A stretch of 64,000 nucleotides of DNA. It comes from CAVRQM01 sp963732775. Its GTDB lineage: Bacteria > Pseudomonadota > Alphaproteobacteria > Acetobacterales > Acetobacteraceae. Positions 9,703 through 22,289 of the stretch are shown here, piece after piece; position 1 is the stretch's first letter; every line of letters starts with the position of its first letter. A program made the translations under genes and the position numbers. The notes under the pieces are model-generated. The model did no database searches, was not told where the DNA came from, and saw nothing but the letters and a program-made list of their open reading frames with translations. The stretch is taken from the NCBI GenBank assembly GCA_963732775.1, contig CAVTAR010000004.1:186001-250000 (forward strand), in the 5' to 3' direction.

Positions 9703-10122
9703 TCACGCGGCCATGAGATCGCGCGCCAACCCCGCCCATGGGGTGGCGGCGATGCGCTGGAGCAGGCGGCGGTCGGCGGTGACGACGAATGCCGCGCGCT
9801 GCTCGGCCAGCGCCAGGTAGAAGCAGTCGTAGACCGGGTGCTCGAGCGCCGTCGCGATGGCCAGGGCACGCGGCGCGAGCGGCAGGATCAGCAGGAGTTC
9901 CTGGAATGCCTCGGCAAGTCGGGGCAGTGCCTGGTCACGCTGCGCCGCTGTCAGATCGCCGGCCCGCACCGCCCGCCATGCCGCGTTGCAAACCTCCGCC
10001 ACAATGAGTTCCGGCGCGATCAGCGTGGCCGACCCTTGCAGCAATGCGGTCGCCGCGACGGCACCCGGCTCCTCGGTAAACCATTTGAACGCAACGCTGG
10101 CATCGACGACGATCACGCTCAC
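9703..10122 (-). CDS. PIN-domain toxin ribonuclease (VapC/FitB-like)
   Basis: 139 residues from GTG 10122. PIN acidic residues are visible: VVDASVAFKWF (first Asp), APELIVAEVCN (Glu), HPVYDCFYLALA (Asp) and VVTADRRLL (Asp). The expected activity is Mg-dependent RNA cleavage, typically of tRNA or mRNA, held off by the upstream antitoxin. GTGA overlaps the antitoxin stop by 4 nt, so the two are translationally coupled. It sits between the R-M gene and imuB. Confidence 0.88.
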   Translation of the reverse strand: MSVIVVDASVAFKWFTEEPGAVAATALLQGSATLIAPELIVAEVCNAAWRAVRAGDLTAAQRDQALPRLAEAFQELLLILPLAPRALAIATALEHPVYDCFYLALAEQRAAFVVTADRRLLQRIAATPWAGLARDLMAA

Positions 10123-10346
10123 CGGCGGTCGCGATCCTCGCGGATGTAGTCCTCGGCCAGCTTGCGGTCCGGCTTGTCGGGCGTCATTGCCCGGATGCGC
10201 CGGAACTGCTCGACCAGTTCGGTCCGGGAGGAGGCGGCGCTGCGCGTGAGGACGTCGTGCAGCTCGGCCTGCAGCGAGCGTCCCTGCGCCGCGGCGCGCG
10301 CCTTGTGGGTCGAGATGACGGACTCGTCGACATCGCGGATCAGCAC
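10119..10346 (-). CDS. FitA/VapB-like antitoxin
   Basis: 75 residues from GTG 10346. The N-terminal DVLIRDVDESVISTHKARAA, then QGRSLQAELHDVL, has the ribbon-helix-helix layout of FitA-type antitoxins (beta strand, two helices, 'GrSlqaElrd.L' motif). The charged C-terminal tail (DKPDRKLAEDYIREDRDRR) would thread into the PIN active site. The pair is expected to autorepress its promoter. The frame is open to 10391, but the conserved part begins at the GTG. Confidence 0.82.
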   Translation of the reverse strand: MLIRDVDESVISTHKARAAAQGRSLQAELHDVLTRSAASSRTELVEQFRRIRAMTPDKPDRKLAEDYIREDRDRR

Positions 10347-10418
10347 GTCGCCCAACTGTCGTCTCCCAGGGTGATAGCAGGTTGATATCACCGATGCCGC
10401 CGGGCTCGCAAGCGCGCC

Positions 10419-11936
10419 TCACCACACCCCCTGCACGAACCACCGCAGGTCGCCCGAGGCCGGGTCCGTGCCGTCGCCGCGGCGATACAGCCAGTAGCGC
10501 CGCCCCGCCTCGTCCTCCACCGCGAAATAGTCGCGCACGGCGGCAATCTCGGCGTCGCGGCGCCACCACTCGCCGTGCACCCGCTCCGGCCCGTCGGCGC
10601 GGCGCACCCGGCGGCGCACGCGGCGCCAGGTGAAGGCGGCCGGCGGCTGGTCGGGCAGCAGCGCCACCGCCTCGATCGGCTGCGGCGGGTCGAACAGCCG
10701 GGGCGGCCGCGGCAGCGCGGGCCAGGTCCGCCCCGTCGCCGGCGCCAGCGGCGCCACCCGGCGCACGCCCCGCTCCGGGATGCGGCTCTCCACCGGCTCG
10801 GCCCGGAACACCCGCGCCTCGCCCAGCCGGCCAGCCAGCCGGTCGACCAGGGCCGCGAGGCCGGCCTCGTCCGCCGCCGCCCGGTCGCCGGTCTGGGTCC
10901 AGCCGAGCGGTTCCGCAAGCGGCACCAGCAGCCGCATCGCCTCGACGCCGAGGCCGGGATCGACCGTCTCCAGCCGCTCGGCGAGCAGGCGCGCGAGGTG
11001 GCGCGCATCGCGCGACGGGCGCGCGGTGCCGACGCGGATCGCCTGCCAGGTGTGGTCCACCCGCTCGAACAGCAGGTCGAGCCGGCGGGCACCCTGGCCG
11101 GCGCGTTCCAGCTGCGCGCACACCTCCGGCGCCAGCGCCGCAATCGCCGCGGCGAGGCTTTCCGCGGTCAGCAGCGGCTCGGCGAAGGCCATGCGGTGCG
11201 CGACGAGGTCGGGCGGCAGCACCGGGTCGAGCGGCTCGGCCACCCTGCCCAGCGCCTGGTCGAGCCGGCGCAGCAGCACCGCGCCGAAGCGGCGCGCGAG
11301 CGGGGCGCGCGGCACCGCGACGAGCTGGCCCACACGCTCGAGCCCGACCCGGCGCAACGCGACGCGCATGGCGTCGGGCAGGCGCAGGGCGGCGACCGGG
11401 AACCCGGCCAGTGCCGCCGCCGGGTCGGCGCCGGGCGGCAGCACCGTCGCGTCGGCCATCTCGGGTGCGAAGCGGGCCAGCGCGTGCGCCGTGCCGGGAT
11501 GGTCCGCGACCGCCGCGCGGGCGGCAAACCCGGCGGCGAACAGGCGGGCGCGAAGATCCGCCAGCAGCCCCGCCTCGCCGCCCGCGTGCAGGTGGGCGCA
11601 GCCGGCGATGTCGAGCCACAGCCCGTCCGGCGCGTCGGGCGCGGCGAGCGGGGTGTAGCGCAGGCTCGCGTGCGACAGGCGCAGCAGCGCGGCGGCGTCC
11701 GCGGCCGGGTCCGCCTCGATCACGCACAGGCCTGGCAGCATCGCCTGCGCCTGGGCCAGCGCCTGGCCGGGGCGCAACCCCAGCGCCCGCGCGGCCGGGC
11801 AGGCGGCGGCCAGCACGCGGCGGCGGCCGTCGTGCAGCGTGGTGACGAGCGGCGCGTCAGGCGGCGGCGCGCCGGCGCTCCGGCGCAGCCTGTCGGTCGG
11901 GAAGTTCGCCAGGTTCACCGAGACGACCCTGCGCAT
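10419..11936 (-). CDS. imuB: ImuB, Y-family polymerase-like SOS mutagenesis protein
   Basis: 505 residues. It begins MRRVVSVNLANFPTDRLRRS, the conserved ImuB/DinP-like N-terminus, followed by palm-like (LVTTLHDGRRRVLAA) and little-finger-like regions. ImuB proteins are related to Y-family polymerases but lack the catalytic acidic residues; they bridge the sliding clamp, ImuA and the error-prone polymerase DnaE2 during translesion synthesis. The start overlaps the end of imuA. Only a toxin-antitoxin pair and an R-M gene follow, so DnaE2 must be elsewhere if present. Expression is expected from the LexA-controlled imuA promoter. Confidence 0.9.
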   Translation of the reverse strand: MRRVVSVNLANFPTDRLRRSAGAPPPDAPLVTTLHDGRRRVLAAACPAARALGLRPGQALAQAQAMLPGLCVIEADPAADAAALLRLSHASLRYTPLAAPDAPDGLWLDIAGCAHLHAGGEAGLLADLRARLFAAGFAARAAVADHPGTAHALARFAPEMADATVLPPGADPAAALAGFPVAALRLPDAMRVALRRVGLERVGQLVAVPRAPLARRFGAVLLRRLDQALGRVAEPLDPVLPPDLVAHRMAFAEPLLTAESLAAAIAALAPEVCAQLERAGQGARRLDLLFERVDHTWQAIRVGTARPSRDARHLARLLAERLETVDPGLGVEAMRLLVPLAEPLGWTQTGDRAAADEAGLAALVDRLAGRLGEARVFRAEPVESRIPERGVRRVAPLAPATGRTWPALPRPPRLFDPPQPIEAVALLPDQPPAAFTWRRVRRRVRRADGPERVHGEWWRRDAEIAAVRDYFAVEDEAGRRYWLYRRGDGTDPASGDLRWFVQGVW

Positions 11937-12628
11937 CGCACGCCTCCACCATCCAGGATTTCGCCGCGCCGCCACGGCAGCGGATCAGCTCGAAGTCTCC
12001 AGCGCGCCCGCCCCAACCCCGGCACCTCGGGCGCGTCCGGCAACGGCGGCGCCGAGGGCAGCGCGCCGACCCGCCAGCGGGTGAAGGCGGCACACGGCTC
12101 GGCCAGCACGGGGTCGTCGTGGCGGCGGCTGCGGCGCAGCACGAAGGCGGGCACGCCGACGGCCTCGCTGGCCAGTTGCAGCCGCCGCGAGGCGGTCAGC
12201 GTCAGGCGGCCGAACAGCTCGCCCACCACGCCGGCGAGCCCCGGGGCGCGCAGCGCGTCCTCCAGCGCCAGCAGCACGGTGGCCGGGCGCTCCGCCACGG
12301 CGTAGATCACCCGGTCCGGGTGCAGCCCGACCCCGGCCAGCGCGGGGGCGAACAGGTCGGCCTGCTGCAGCACCCACAGCACCGGCGGCCCGGGCAGGCG
12401 GGCAAGGATGCCGCCGACGAACAGCGCCGCCGCCGCCGCGTGTTCGACCTCCGGGCCGCTGCCCGCCACCTCGTGCAGCGCGCCGCGTGCCAGGCCGCCG
12501 CCCGGCAGCGCGGCATCCAGCGGCGGCACGCCGAACGGGATCGCCGGCCAGACGGCGTGCGACGGCGCGAGAGTGGCGCGCAGGGCATCGAGGCAGGGGC
12601 GGGGGCGGGGGCCGGGAGTGACGGGCAT
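11857..12628 (-). CDS. imuA: ImuA, RecA/SulA-like SOS mutagenesis protein (C-terminal frameshift)
   Basis: Translation from ATG 12628 gives a RecA-fold-like ImuA: PFGVPPLDAALPGGGLARGA with the short glycine loop, HEVAGSGPEVEHAAAAALFV, and VLWVLQQADLFAPAL. Near 11993 one extra base breaks the frame inside WRLELIRCRGG. In the other frame the family-typical end FELIRCRGGAAKSWMVEACD continues to a stop at 11857, overlapping imuB by about 80 nt. Without correction the frame ends at 11915. ImuA works with ImuB and DnaE2 in damage-induced mutagenesis. The promoter with a LexA box ends about 6 nt before the ATG. Confidence 0.88.
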
Positions 12629-12633
12629 GGCTG

Positions 12634-12664
12634 GAACATAAAGCGAACGCCGGCCTTGCCGCAA
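12634..12664 (-). promoter_or_regulatory. SOS promoter of imuAB with overlapping LexA box
   Basis: Read on the minus strand, GTTCGCTTTATGTTC (12648-12634) is a perfect GTTC-N7-GTTC direct repeat, the alphaproteobacterial LexA site. It overlaps a possible sigma70 promoter: TTGCGG (12664-12659), a 17-nt spacer, TTATGT (12641-12636). The expected transcription start (about 12629) coincides with the imuA ATG at 12628, so the message may be leaderless. Confidence 0.75.
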
Positions 12665-12738
12665 CCACAACTCGCGGCGTATCCTCATCTGATCCGCAAT
12701 TCCTGAACGAGCGCTGAACGATCGCCTGCCGCAAGGCG

Positions 12739-15329
<2,591 letters not shown>

Positions 15330-15330
<1 letters not shown>

Positions 15331-15704
15331 TGCGCGTGCTGCTGGTCGAGGACCACGAGGAGATCTGGGATTTCCTGTCGCGCCGCTTGCAGCGCCGGGG
15401 GCACACCGTCGTGGTGGCGGTGGATGGCCAGGCCGGCGTCGACCGGGCGCGGGCGGAGCTGCCCGACATCGTGCTGATGGACATGAACCTGCCGGTGATG
15501 GACGGCTGGACCGCGGCACGGGCGCTGAAGGACGATGCCGCCACCAAGGCCATCCCGATCATCGCGCTGACCGCGCACGCCATGTCCGGCGACCGCGAGA
15601 AGGCGATGGCGGCCGGCTGCGACGACTACCACCCGAAGCCGATCGACTTCTCCCGCCTGCTGCAGCAGATCGACGCCCTGGCCGCACAGCCGACGGTGGA
15701 GTAA
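15330..15704 (+). CDS. Single-domain response regulator (CheY/DivK-like)
   Basis: 124 residues, one receiver domain and no output domain. The acidic pair is EDH at residues 7-9, the phosphoacceptor is Asp51 in VLMDMNLPVMDGW, the Thr/Ser switch is in IIALTAHAM, and the conserved Lys is in YHPKPIDF. The ATG overlaps the kinase stop (TGATG), so the two are translationally coupled and probably form one phosphorelay. It resembles the diffusible receivers that follow hybrid kinases in alphaproteobacteria. Confidence 0.92.
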
Positions 15705-15841
15705 GCGGCACCTGGATCATCCAAGTATGCTTTTCCATCCTTAGACTGCCGAAATCATCCTACTTGCCGCGATCGGCGGCCGCTCGCATTGCTGCCGCCC
15801 CGCGTCGCCGTCTCGTGCGATCGCATTGGGGAGTGACCGGC

Positions 15842-16925
15842 ATGATCCGACGTGACCAGCGCGGCCGTCTCCTGCTGATGGCATCGACCTTCATCGCCCT
15901 CGGGCTGGGGGCGGCCGGCGTCACGCTGCCCGTCGCCGCCGCGGTGCTCCCGAGCTGCCTGCACGACGCGGGGCCGGACGCGGCGGCCGAGGCCAGCGCG
16001 CGGTTCAAGACGCTGGACGTGATGGACTTCGACATCTTCAGCAACCATCTCTGGGACCGCATCGACGAGACCCAGAGCACCGACATCTTCTACCAGATGC
16101 CGGACGGATCGACCACGAACGGACTTTCCGCCCACCTCGGAATCATGCAGTTCGTGACCTCGTTCATCCCCGACGCGCGGATCACCGGCCATCCGGTGTG
16201 CATCGCGAGCGGCGACTGGACCGCGATGATCGGCACGTTCGAGGGCACGTTCTCCAAGCCGATGGCCAATGCAGCCGGCGGCCCGCCGATGCCGCCCACC
16301 GGCAAGTCGTTCCGCACCGAGATGGCGACGCTCTCGCGGTGGCGCGGCCCGGTGATGGATCACGTGCTGCTGTTCTGGGACAACGCCGATCTCGGCAAGC
16401 AGATGGGCTACATCCCGGGACCCGCCACGCCCAAGGGCGATCCCGGACCCTATCCGCCGAGCGGCACGGACGCGGGCGTGAGCCCGGGCGAGGTCACGCG
16501 ACGTCTCGCCGTGCTCGACGACATGGATTTCGTGGTCTGGAGCAAGCAGCAATGGGACCGCATCCCGGAGAGCCATGCCGCAGACGTGGTCGTGGTGCTG
16601 CCGGACGGGCGGGTCATCAAGGGGCTGCCCGACCACCTCCGCGACATGAAGGCGCTGTTCGTCTGGGCGCCGGACGCCAGGATCACCAAGCACCCGGTGA
16701 AGTTCGGGCAGGGCGAGTGGACCGTGCTGGTGGGCGAGATGCAGGGCACGTTCAGCCAGCCGATGCCCAACCCCGCCGGCGGCTCGCCCATCGCGCCCAC
16801 CGGGAAACCCTTCGACGTGCAGATGACCACCTTCAGCCACTGGAACGGCGAGGGTAAGATGGACCGCGAGTACCCTGTTCTGGGACAATCAGGCGTGGAT
16901 GAAGCAGATCGGGCTGGCGCAATAA
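15842..16925 (+). CDS. Secreted protein with two SnoaL/NTF2-like domains (frameshifted near its end)
   Basis: It starts at ATG 15842, with GGGGAG upstream and a hydrophobic signal segment (LLLMASTFIALGLGAAGVTL). Two homologous halves follow: the first with LDVMDFDIFSNHLWDRIDET, FEGTFSKPMANAAGGPP and VLLFWDNADLGKQMG, the second with LDDMDFVVWSKQQWDRIPES and MQGTFSQPMPNPAGGSP. These are NTF2-like (SnoaL/ester-cyclase) folds. At about 16873-16877 one extra C shifts the frame. The shifted frame reads LFWDNQAWMKQIGLAQ and stops at 16923-16925, matching the equivalent region of the first half. As written, the frame instead runs on into the HxlR gene and gives a 478-residue chimera. The ligand or reaction is unknown. 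Confidence 0.75.
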
Positions 16926-16927
16926 GG

Positions 16928-17278
16928 TTTGCTGGACCGGAGCCTGAGCCGGCGCGCGAAATCGACCGGCTGCCGCCCGGCGTGCTCGCGGCGATCGACG
17001 CGATCGGCGGCAAGTGGAAGATCCCCATCCTGTTCCTGCTGTGGCAGCGCGGCCGCCGCTTCGGCGAACTGCGCCGCGCTCTGCCCCATGTCACGCAGCA
17101 CATGCTCACCGCCTCGCTGCGCGAGCTGGAAGCCGACGGGCTGGTGACGCGCACCGTCCACCCCGAGGTGCCGCCGCGCGTCGAGTATGCGCTGGCACCC
17201 GAGCACGGCCTGTGCGACACGTTCATTGCGATGCAGTCATGGGGTGCCCGGCTCGCCGGCACGCCGAACCCGGGCTGA
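16928..17278 (+). CDS. HxlR-family winged-helix transcriptional regulator
   Basis: The HxlR core is clear: VLAAIDAIGGKWKIPILFLL, RRFGELRRALPHVTQHMLTA, LRELEADGLVTRTVHPEVPP, RVEYALAPEHG. HxlR proteins are small dimeric DNA-binding regulators, often of stress or aromatic-compound genes. No ATG precedes the domain: GTG 16982 would give 98 residues, while the frame is open from the SnoaL gene because of the insertion near 16875. It is probably a separate gene right after the SnoaL stop, perhaps translationally coupled to it; a true sensor-regulator fusion is the less likely alternative. Confidence 0.8.
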   Translation, partial: FAGPEPEPAREIDRLPPGVLAAIDAIGGKWKIPILFLLWQRGRRFGELRRALPHVTQHMLTASLRELEADGLVTRTVHPEVPPRVEYALAPEHGLCDTFIAMQSWGARLAGTPNPG

Positions 17279-17305
17279 GGCAAACGCTGGCCGAGGCGGG
17301 CGCGG

Positions 17306-18451
17306 CTACTCCCGCGTCGACCCCTCGAAGAACTCGCGCACCCGGTCGAAGAAGCCGTGCGTCTCGGGGCTGCCGCGGGCGTGGCCCTCGGCCTCGGCCT
17401 CGAACTCCTCCAGCAGCTCGCGCTGGCGGCGGGTCAGGTGCTGCGGCGTCTCGACCATCACCTGGATGTGCATGTCGCCGCGCGCCGCCGGCCGGTGCAC
17501 GTCGGTGAAGCCCTTGCCGCGCAGGCGGAACTGCTCGCCGGTCTGCGTGCCGGGCGGCACCTTCATGCGCGCCATCGTGCCGTCGATCACCGGCACCTCG
17601 ATCTCCGCCCCGAGCGCCGCCTGCGAGATCCGCAGCGGCACGCGGCAGAACACGTTGGCCCCCTCGCGCTGGAAGATGTGGTGCGGGGTCACGGCGACAT
17701 GGACATACAGGTCGCCCGGCGGCGCGCCGGCCGCACCCGCCTCGCCCTCGCGCTCGATGCGCAGGCGCATCCCGTCCTCGACGCCGGCCGGGATTACGGC
17801 CTGGAGGCTGCGCTCGCGCTGCACCGTGCCAGCGCCGGCGCAGATACGACAGGGATTGCGCACCACCCGGCCCTGGCCGCCGCAGGTGGGGCAGGTGCGC
17901 TCGACCAGGAAGAAGCCCTGCTGGGCGCGCACCTTGCCCTGGCCGCCGCAGGTGCCGCAGGTCTGCGCGCCGGCATTCTTGTCCTCCGAGCCGGTGCCGG
18001 CGCAGGCCTCGCAGGCGACGCGGGTCGGCACGCGGACGGTGCTCTTGATGCCGGAGAACGCCTCGGTCAGGCTGATCTCCACTTGCACGCGGATGTCGGC
18101 ACCCGCCCGCGGGCCGCGACCCTGCCGCCGGCCGCCCATCATGTCGCCGAACATCTGGTCGAAGATGTCGCCGATGCCGCCGCCGGCGAAGTCGAACCCG
18201 GCCGCCCCCGCGCCGCCGGCCCCGCCCTCGAACGCGGCGTGGCCGAAACGGTCATAGGCGGCGCGCTTCTGGTCGTCCTTCAGGACGTCATAGGCCTCGT
18301 TGATCTCCTTGAAGCGCGCCTCGGCCTTCTTGTCGCCCGGGTTGCGGTCCGGGTGGAGCTGCATCGCGAGCTTACGGTAGGCCTTCTTCAGGTCATCGCC
18401 GCCAGCATCGCGCGCCACTCCCAGCGTCGCGTAGAAATCCTGCTTGGCCAT
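17306..18451 (-). CDS. dnaJ: Chaperone DnaJ
   Basis: 381 residues. The J domain has the HPD motif (YRKLAMQLHPDRNPGD). A Gly/Phe region (GGAGAAGFDFAGGG) follows. The four zinc-finger repeats CEACAGTG, CGTCGGQG, CPTCGGQG and CRICAGAG are intact, followed by the substrate-binding C-terminal domains. DnaJ delivers clients to DnaK and stimulates its ATPase. It lies 170 nt downstream of dnaK on the same strand. The ATG (CAT 18449-18451) gives the canonical MAKQDFYATLGV. Confidence 0.97.
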   Translation of the reverse strand: MAKQDFYATLGVARDAGGDDLKKAYRKLAMQLHPDRNPGDKKAEARFKEINEAYDVLKDDQKRAAYDRFGHAAFEGGAGGAGAAGFDFAGGGIGDIFDQMFGDMMGGRRQGRGPRAGADIRVQVEISLTEAFSGIKSTVRVPTRVACEACAGTGSEDKNAGAQTCGTCGGQGKVRAQQGFFLVERTCPTCGGQGRVVRNPCRICAGAGTVQRERSLQAVIPAGVEDGMRLRIEREGEAGAAGAPPGDLYVHVAVTPHHIFQREGANVFCRVPLRISQAALGAEIEVPVIDGTMARMKVPPGTQTGEQFRLRGKGFTDVHRPAARGDMHIQVMVETPQHLTRRQRELLEEFEAEAEGHARGSPETHGFFDRVREFFEGSTRE

Positions 18452-18621
18452 CGTATGCCCCTACCGGCCCCCCGGCGCGCCACGCAGGCTTGCCGCGCGG
18501 ACGGAAATGCCGCCACAGCCGGGCGCGACCCGACCATCCAGCCCCGCGACACGAAAGTCGGCGCGGGCGCTGGATGGCCGGTTCGAGCCCGGCCATGACG
18601 AAAGCAGTTGACGCACGCCGC

Positions 18622-20523
<1,902 letters not shown>

Positions 20524-20596
20524 GCCGAAGCTCCTTGTTGGCGAGACGCGCACGGCCCGAAGCACCGCGCCGTCTCCCGTGATCGGAATGCCCTCG

Positions 20597-20625
20597 ATAT
20601 GCGTAATCGGGCCGCTCTGGGCAAG
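20597..20625 (-). promoter_or_regulatory. Candidate sigma32 (RpoH) heat-shock promoter of dnaK
   Basis: On the minus strand CTTGCCC (20625-20619), 15 nt, then CGCATAT (20603-20597) fits the CTTGAAA-N11-15-CCCATNT heat-shock consensus with few deviations. It is correctly placed 74 nt before the dnaK ATG, in the grpE-dnaK spacer. Confidence 0.5.
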
Positions 20626-20649
20626 GGCGGCCCGGGCGGGAAACTGGGG

Positions 20650-21267
20650 TCAGGCAGTGGTGTCGAGACGCGCGCCCGAGCGCTCGCCCGGCCGCTCGCC
20701 CGGCCGCTCGCCAGGCCTGGGTGCGCCGGCGGCGGCCTTGGCCACCACCACCATGGCCGGGCGCAGCAGCCGTCCGTTCAGCGTCCAGGCGGGGGTCCAG
20801 GCCTGCAGCACCATGCCGGGCGGATGCTCGGCGCTGTCCTGCTCGGCCATCGCCTGGTGCAGCTCCGGGTCGAACACGGCGCCCGTGGGGTCACGGCGGG
20901 CGATGCCGTTGCGCTCCAGCAGGGCGAGGAAGCTGCGCTGCACGCCGGCGAACCCGTCGCGCAGGCGGGCCAGCAGTTCCGGCTCGTCGGGCGCGGGCGC
21001 GGGCAGGCTGGTCAGCCCCCGATCGAGGTTGTCGGCCGCCTCGGCCACGTCGCGGGCGAACTTCTGCACCGCGAACTGCCGCGCCTCCTCGACGTCGCGC
21101 CGGGCGCGGGCGCGCACATTGGCCATCTCGGCCTCGCCGCGCATCCAGCGGTCCTTGTAGTCGTCGCGCTCGCCCTCGAGCTCGGCGATGCGGGCGCTGG
21201 CCGCGCGCATCAGCTCGTCCGGCGTCGCCTCGGCTGGGGCCGCTTCCGGCATGTCGTTGTCGTTCAT
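20650..21267 (-). CDS. grpE: Nucleotide exchange factor GrpE
   Basis: 205 residues. The N-terminal long coiled coil is visible (ARIAELEGERDDYKDRWMRG, then EAEMANVRARARRDVEEARQ), followed by the GrpE head with LLERNGIARRDPTGAVFDPE, LHQAMAEQ and GRLLRPAMVVVAK. It releases ADP from DnaK. The C-terminus carries a PGER repeat encoded by a 12-nt tandem repeat (about 20675-20710). Start: ATG with CAT at 21265-21267 (MNDNDMPEAAP). The usual upstream partner hrcA is absent; a toxin-antitoxin pair lies on the opposite strand instead. Confidence 0.95.
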   Translation of the reverse strand: MNDNDMPEAAPAEATPDELMRAASARIAELEGERDDYKDRWMRGEAEMANVRARARRDVEEARQFAVQKFARDVAEAADNLDRGLTSLPAPAPDEPELLARLRDGFAGVQRSFLALLERNGIARRDPTGAVFDPELHQAMAEQDSAEHPPGMVLQAWTPAWTLNGRLLRPAMVVVAKAAAGAPRPGERPGERPGERSGARLDTTA

Positions 21268-21366
21268 GGGGCGGAAGTAGGGAAGCGCGTCTGCCGGGGC
21301 AAGCCATCCGTTGCGGTTCGCGCGCGGCGGATATACATGAGGCCTGCAGATATCCGGGAGGCGGTC

Positions 21367-21597
21367 ATGCAGGTCTCGCGATGGGGCAACAGCCTGGCGG
21401 TGCGGCTGCCGGCGGCGCTGGTGCAGGAGCTCGGGCTGAAGGAGGGCGACGAGGTCGAGCTGCGGCCGCTCGACGCGCGGACCTTGGAGGTGGCGCGGAG
21501 CCGGGAGGTGGAGGAGGCGATCGCGCGTCTCCGCGCCCTCGCCCGCCCGCTGCCCCCGGGATACAAATTCGATCGCGAGGAGGCCAATGAGAGATAG
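21367..21597 (+). CDS. vapB: AbrB/MazE-type antitoxin (VapB)
   Basis: 76 residues. The N-terminal swapped-hairpin AbrB DNA-binding fold is clear: MQVSRWGNSLAVRLPAALVQ, then ELGLKEGDEVELRP. The C-terminal tail (LPPGYKFDREEANER) is the toxin-neutralising part, a motif typical of VapB antitoxins. The stop overlaps the toxin start by 11 nt. The pair should bind its own promoter and repress it. Confidence 0.88.
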   Translation: MQVSRWGNSLAVRLPAALVQELGLKEGDEVELRPLDARTLEVARSREVEEAIARLRALARPLPPGYKFDREEANER

Positions 21598-21997
21598 GCC
21601 GTTCCTTGATACCAACATACTGATCTACGCGGTGGGTCACGCCGCGCCGCGGTCGGATCGCGCAACGGAACTGCTGCGTGGTGGCGGCCGGGTGAGCGCC
21701 CACGTGCTCAACGAGTTCGCCTCCGTTGCTCGGCGCAAGCTGCTGTTCTCGTGGCCCGAAATACGCGGCGCCGTAGACGACATCGTGGCCCTCTGTCCCG
21801 ACCCAGTCGCGGTGACCTTGGAGTTGCATCGGGCAGCGGCGGTCGCGTCAGAACGGTACGGTTATCACATTTACGACGGCCTCGTCATCGCCGCCGCGCT
21901 GGCCGCCGGCTGCGGCACGCTGTGGTCCGAGGACATGCAGCACGGCCAGGTGATCGACGGGCGGCTGACGATCCGCAACCCGTTCCGGGCCGACTGA
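21587..21997 (+). CDS. vapC: PIN-domain ribonuclease toxin (VapC)
   Basis: 136 residues. PIN signatures are FLDTNILIYAV (first Asp), SAHVLNEFASVARRK (Glu), GYHIYDGLVIAAALAAGC (Asp) and TLWSEDMQHGQ (final acidic residues), ending RNPF as usual for VapC. It is an Mg-dependent RNase that inhibits translation when freed from VapB. It overlaps vapB, as in most VapBC operons. Confidence 0.9.
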   Translation: MRDRPFLDTNILIYAVGHAAPRSDRATELLRGGGRVSAHVLNEFASVARRKLLFSWPEIRGAVDDIVALCPDPVAVTLELHRAAAVASERYGYHIYDGLVIAAALAAGCGTLWSEDMQHGQVIDGRLTIRNPFRAD

Positions 21998-22174
21998 CTG
22001 GGCGGCCGAGGGACGAAGGGCGAGCCGGGCGGGCTGTTCGGGCGCGCGCGCCTGCGTCGCCTTGCGGAACACGACGGTCGTGCGCTTCTTGCCGACGATC
22101 GAGGACACCTCGCCGACCACGATGCTGCCGCCGCACAGCACCAGTTCGCCATCGGCGTCCAGGCTGCTCGTCAC
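21848..22174 (-). CDS. Possible small protein or gene remnant, antisense to the end of vapC
   Basis: In the 292 nt between vapC and ackA the only suggestive frame is on the minus strand from GTG 22174: TSSLDADGELVLCGGSIVVG, then EVSSIVGKKRTTVVFRKA, which reads like a real beta-rich domain before running antisense through vapC to 21848. The part inside vapC is probably not meaningful. It could be the C-terminal remnant of a larger gene. No family is recognised and there is no strong Shine-Dalgarno. Confidence 0.25.
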   Translation of the reverse strand: MTSSLDADGELVLCGGSIVVGEVSSIVGKKRTTVVFRKATQARAPEQPARLALRPSAAQSVGPERVADRQPPVDHLAVLHVLGPQRAAAGGQRGGDDEAVVNVITVPF

Positions 22175-22289
22175 CCGTGGCGGCGGTATTTGACGAGTCG
22201 AATGATGCGGAGACCCGCCCACACGAGCGCGTGACCGAAAGGCGCGGGCGGCTCCGCCGCGTTACGGCTGCGTCGATACGGGGCGACGC

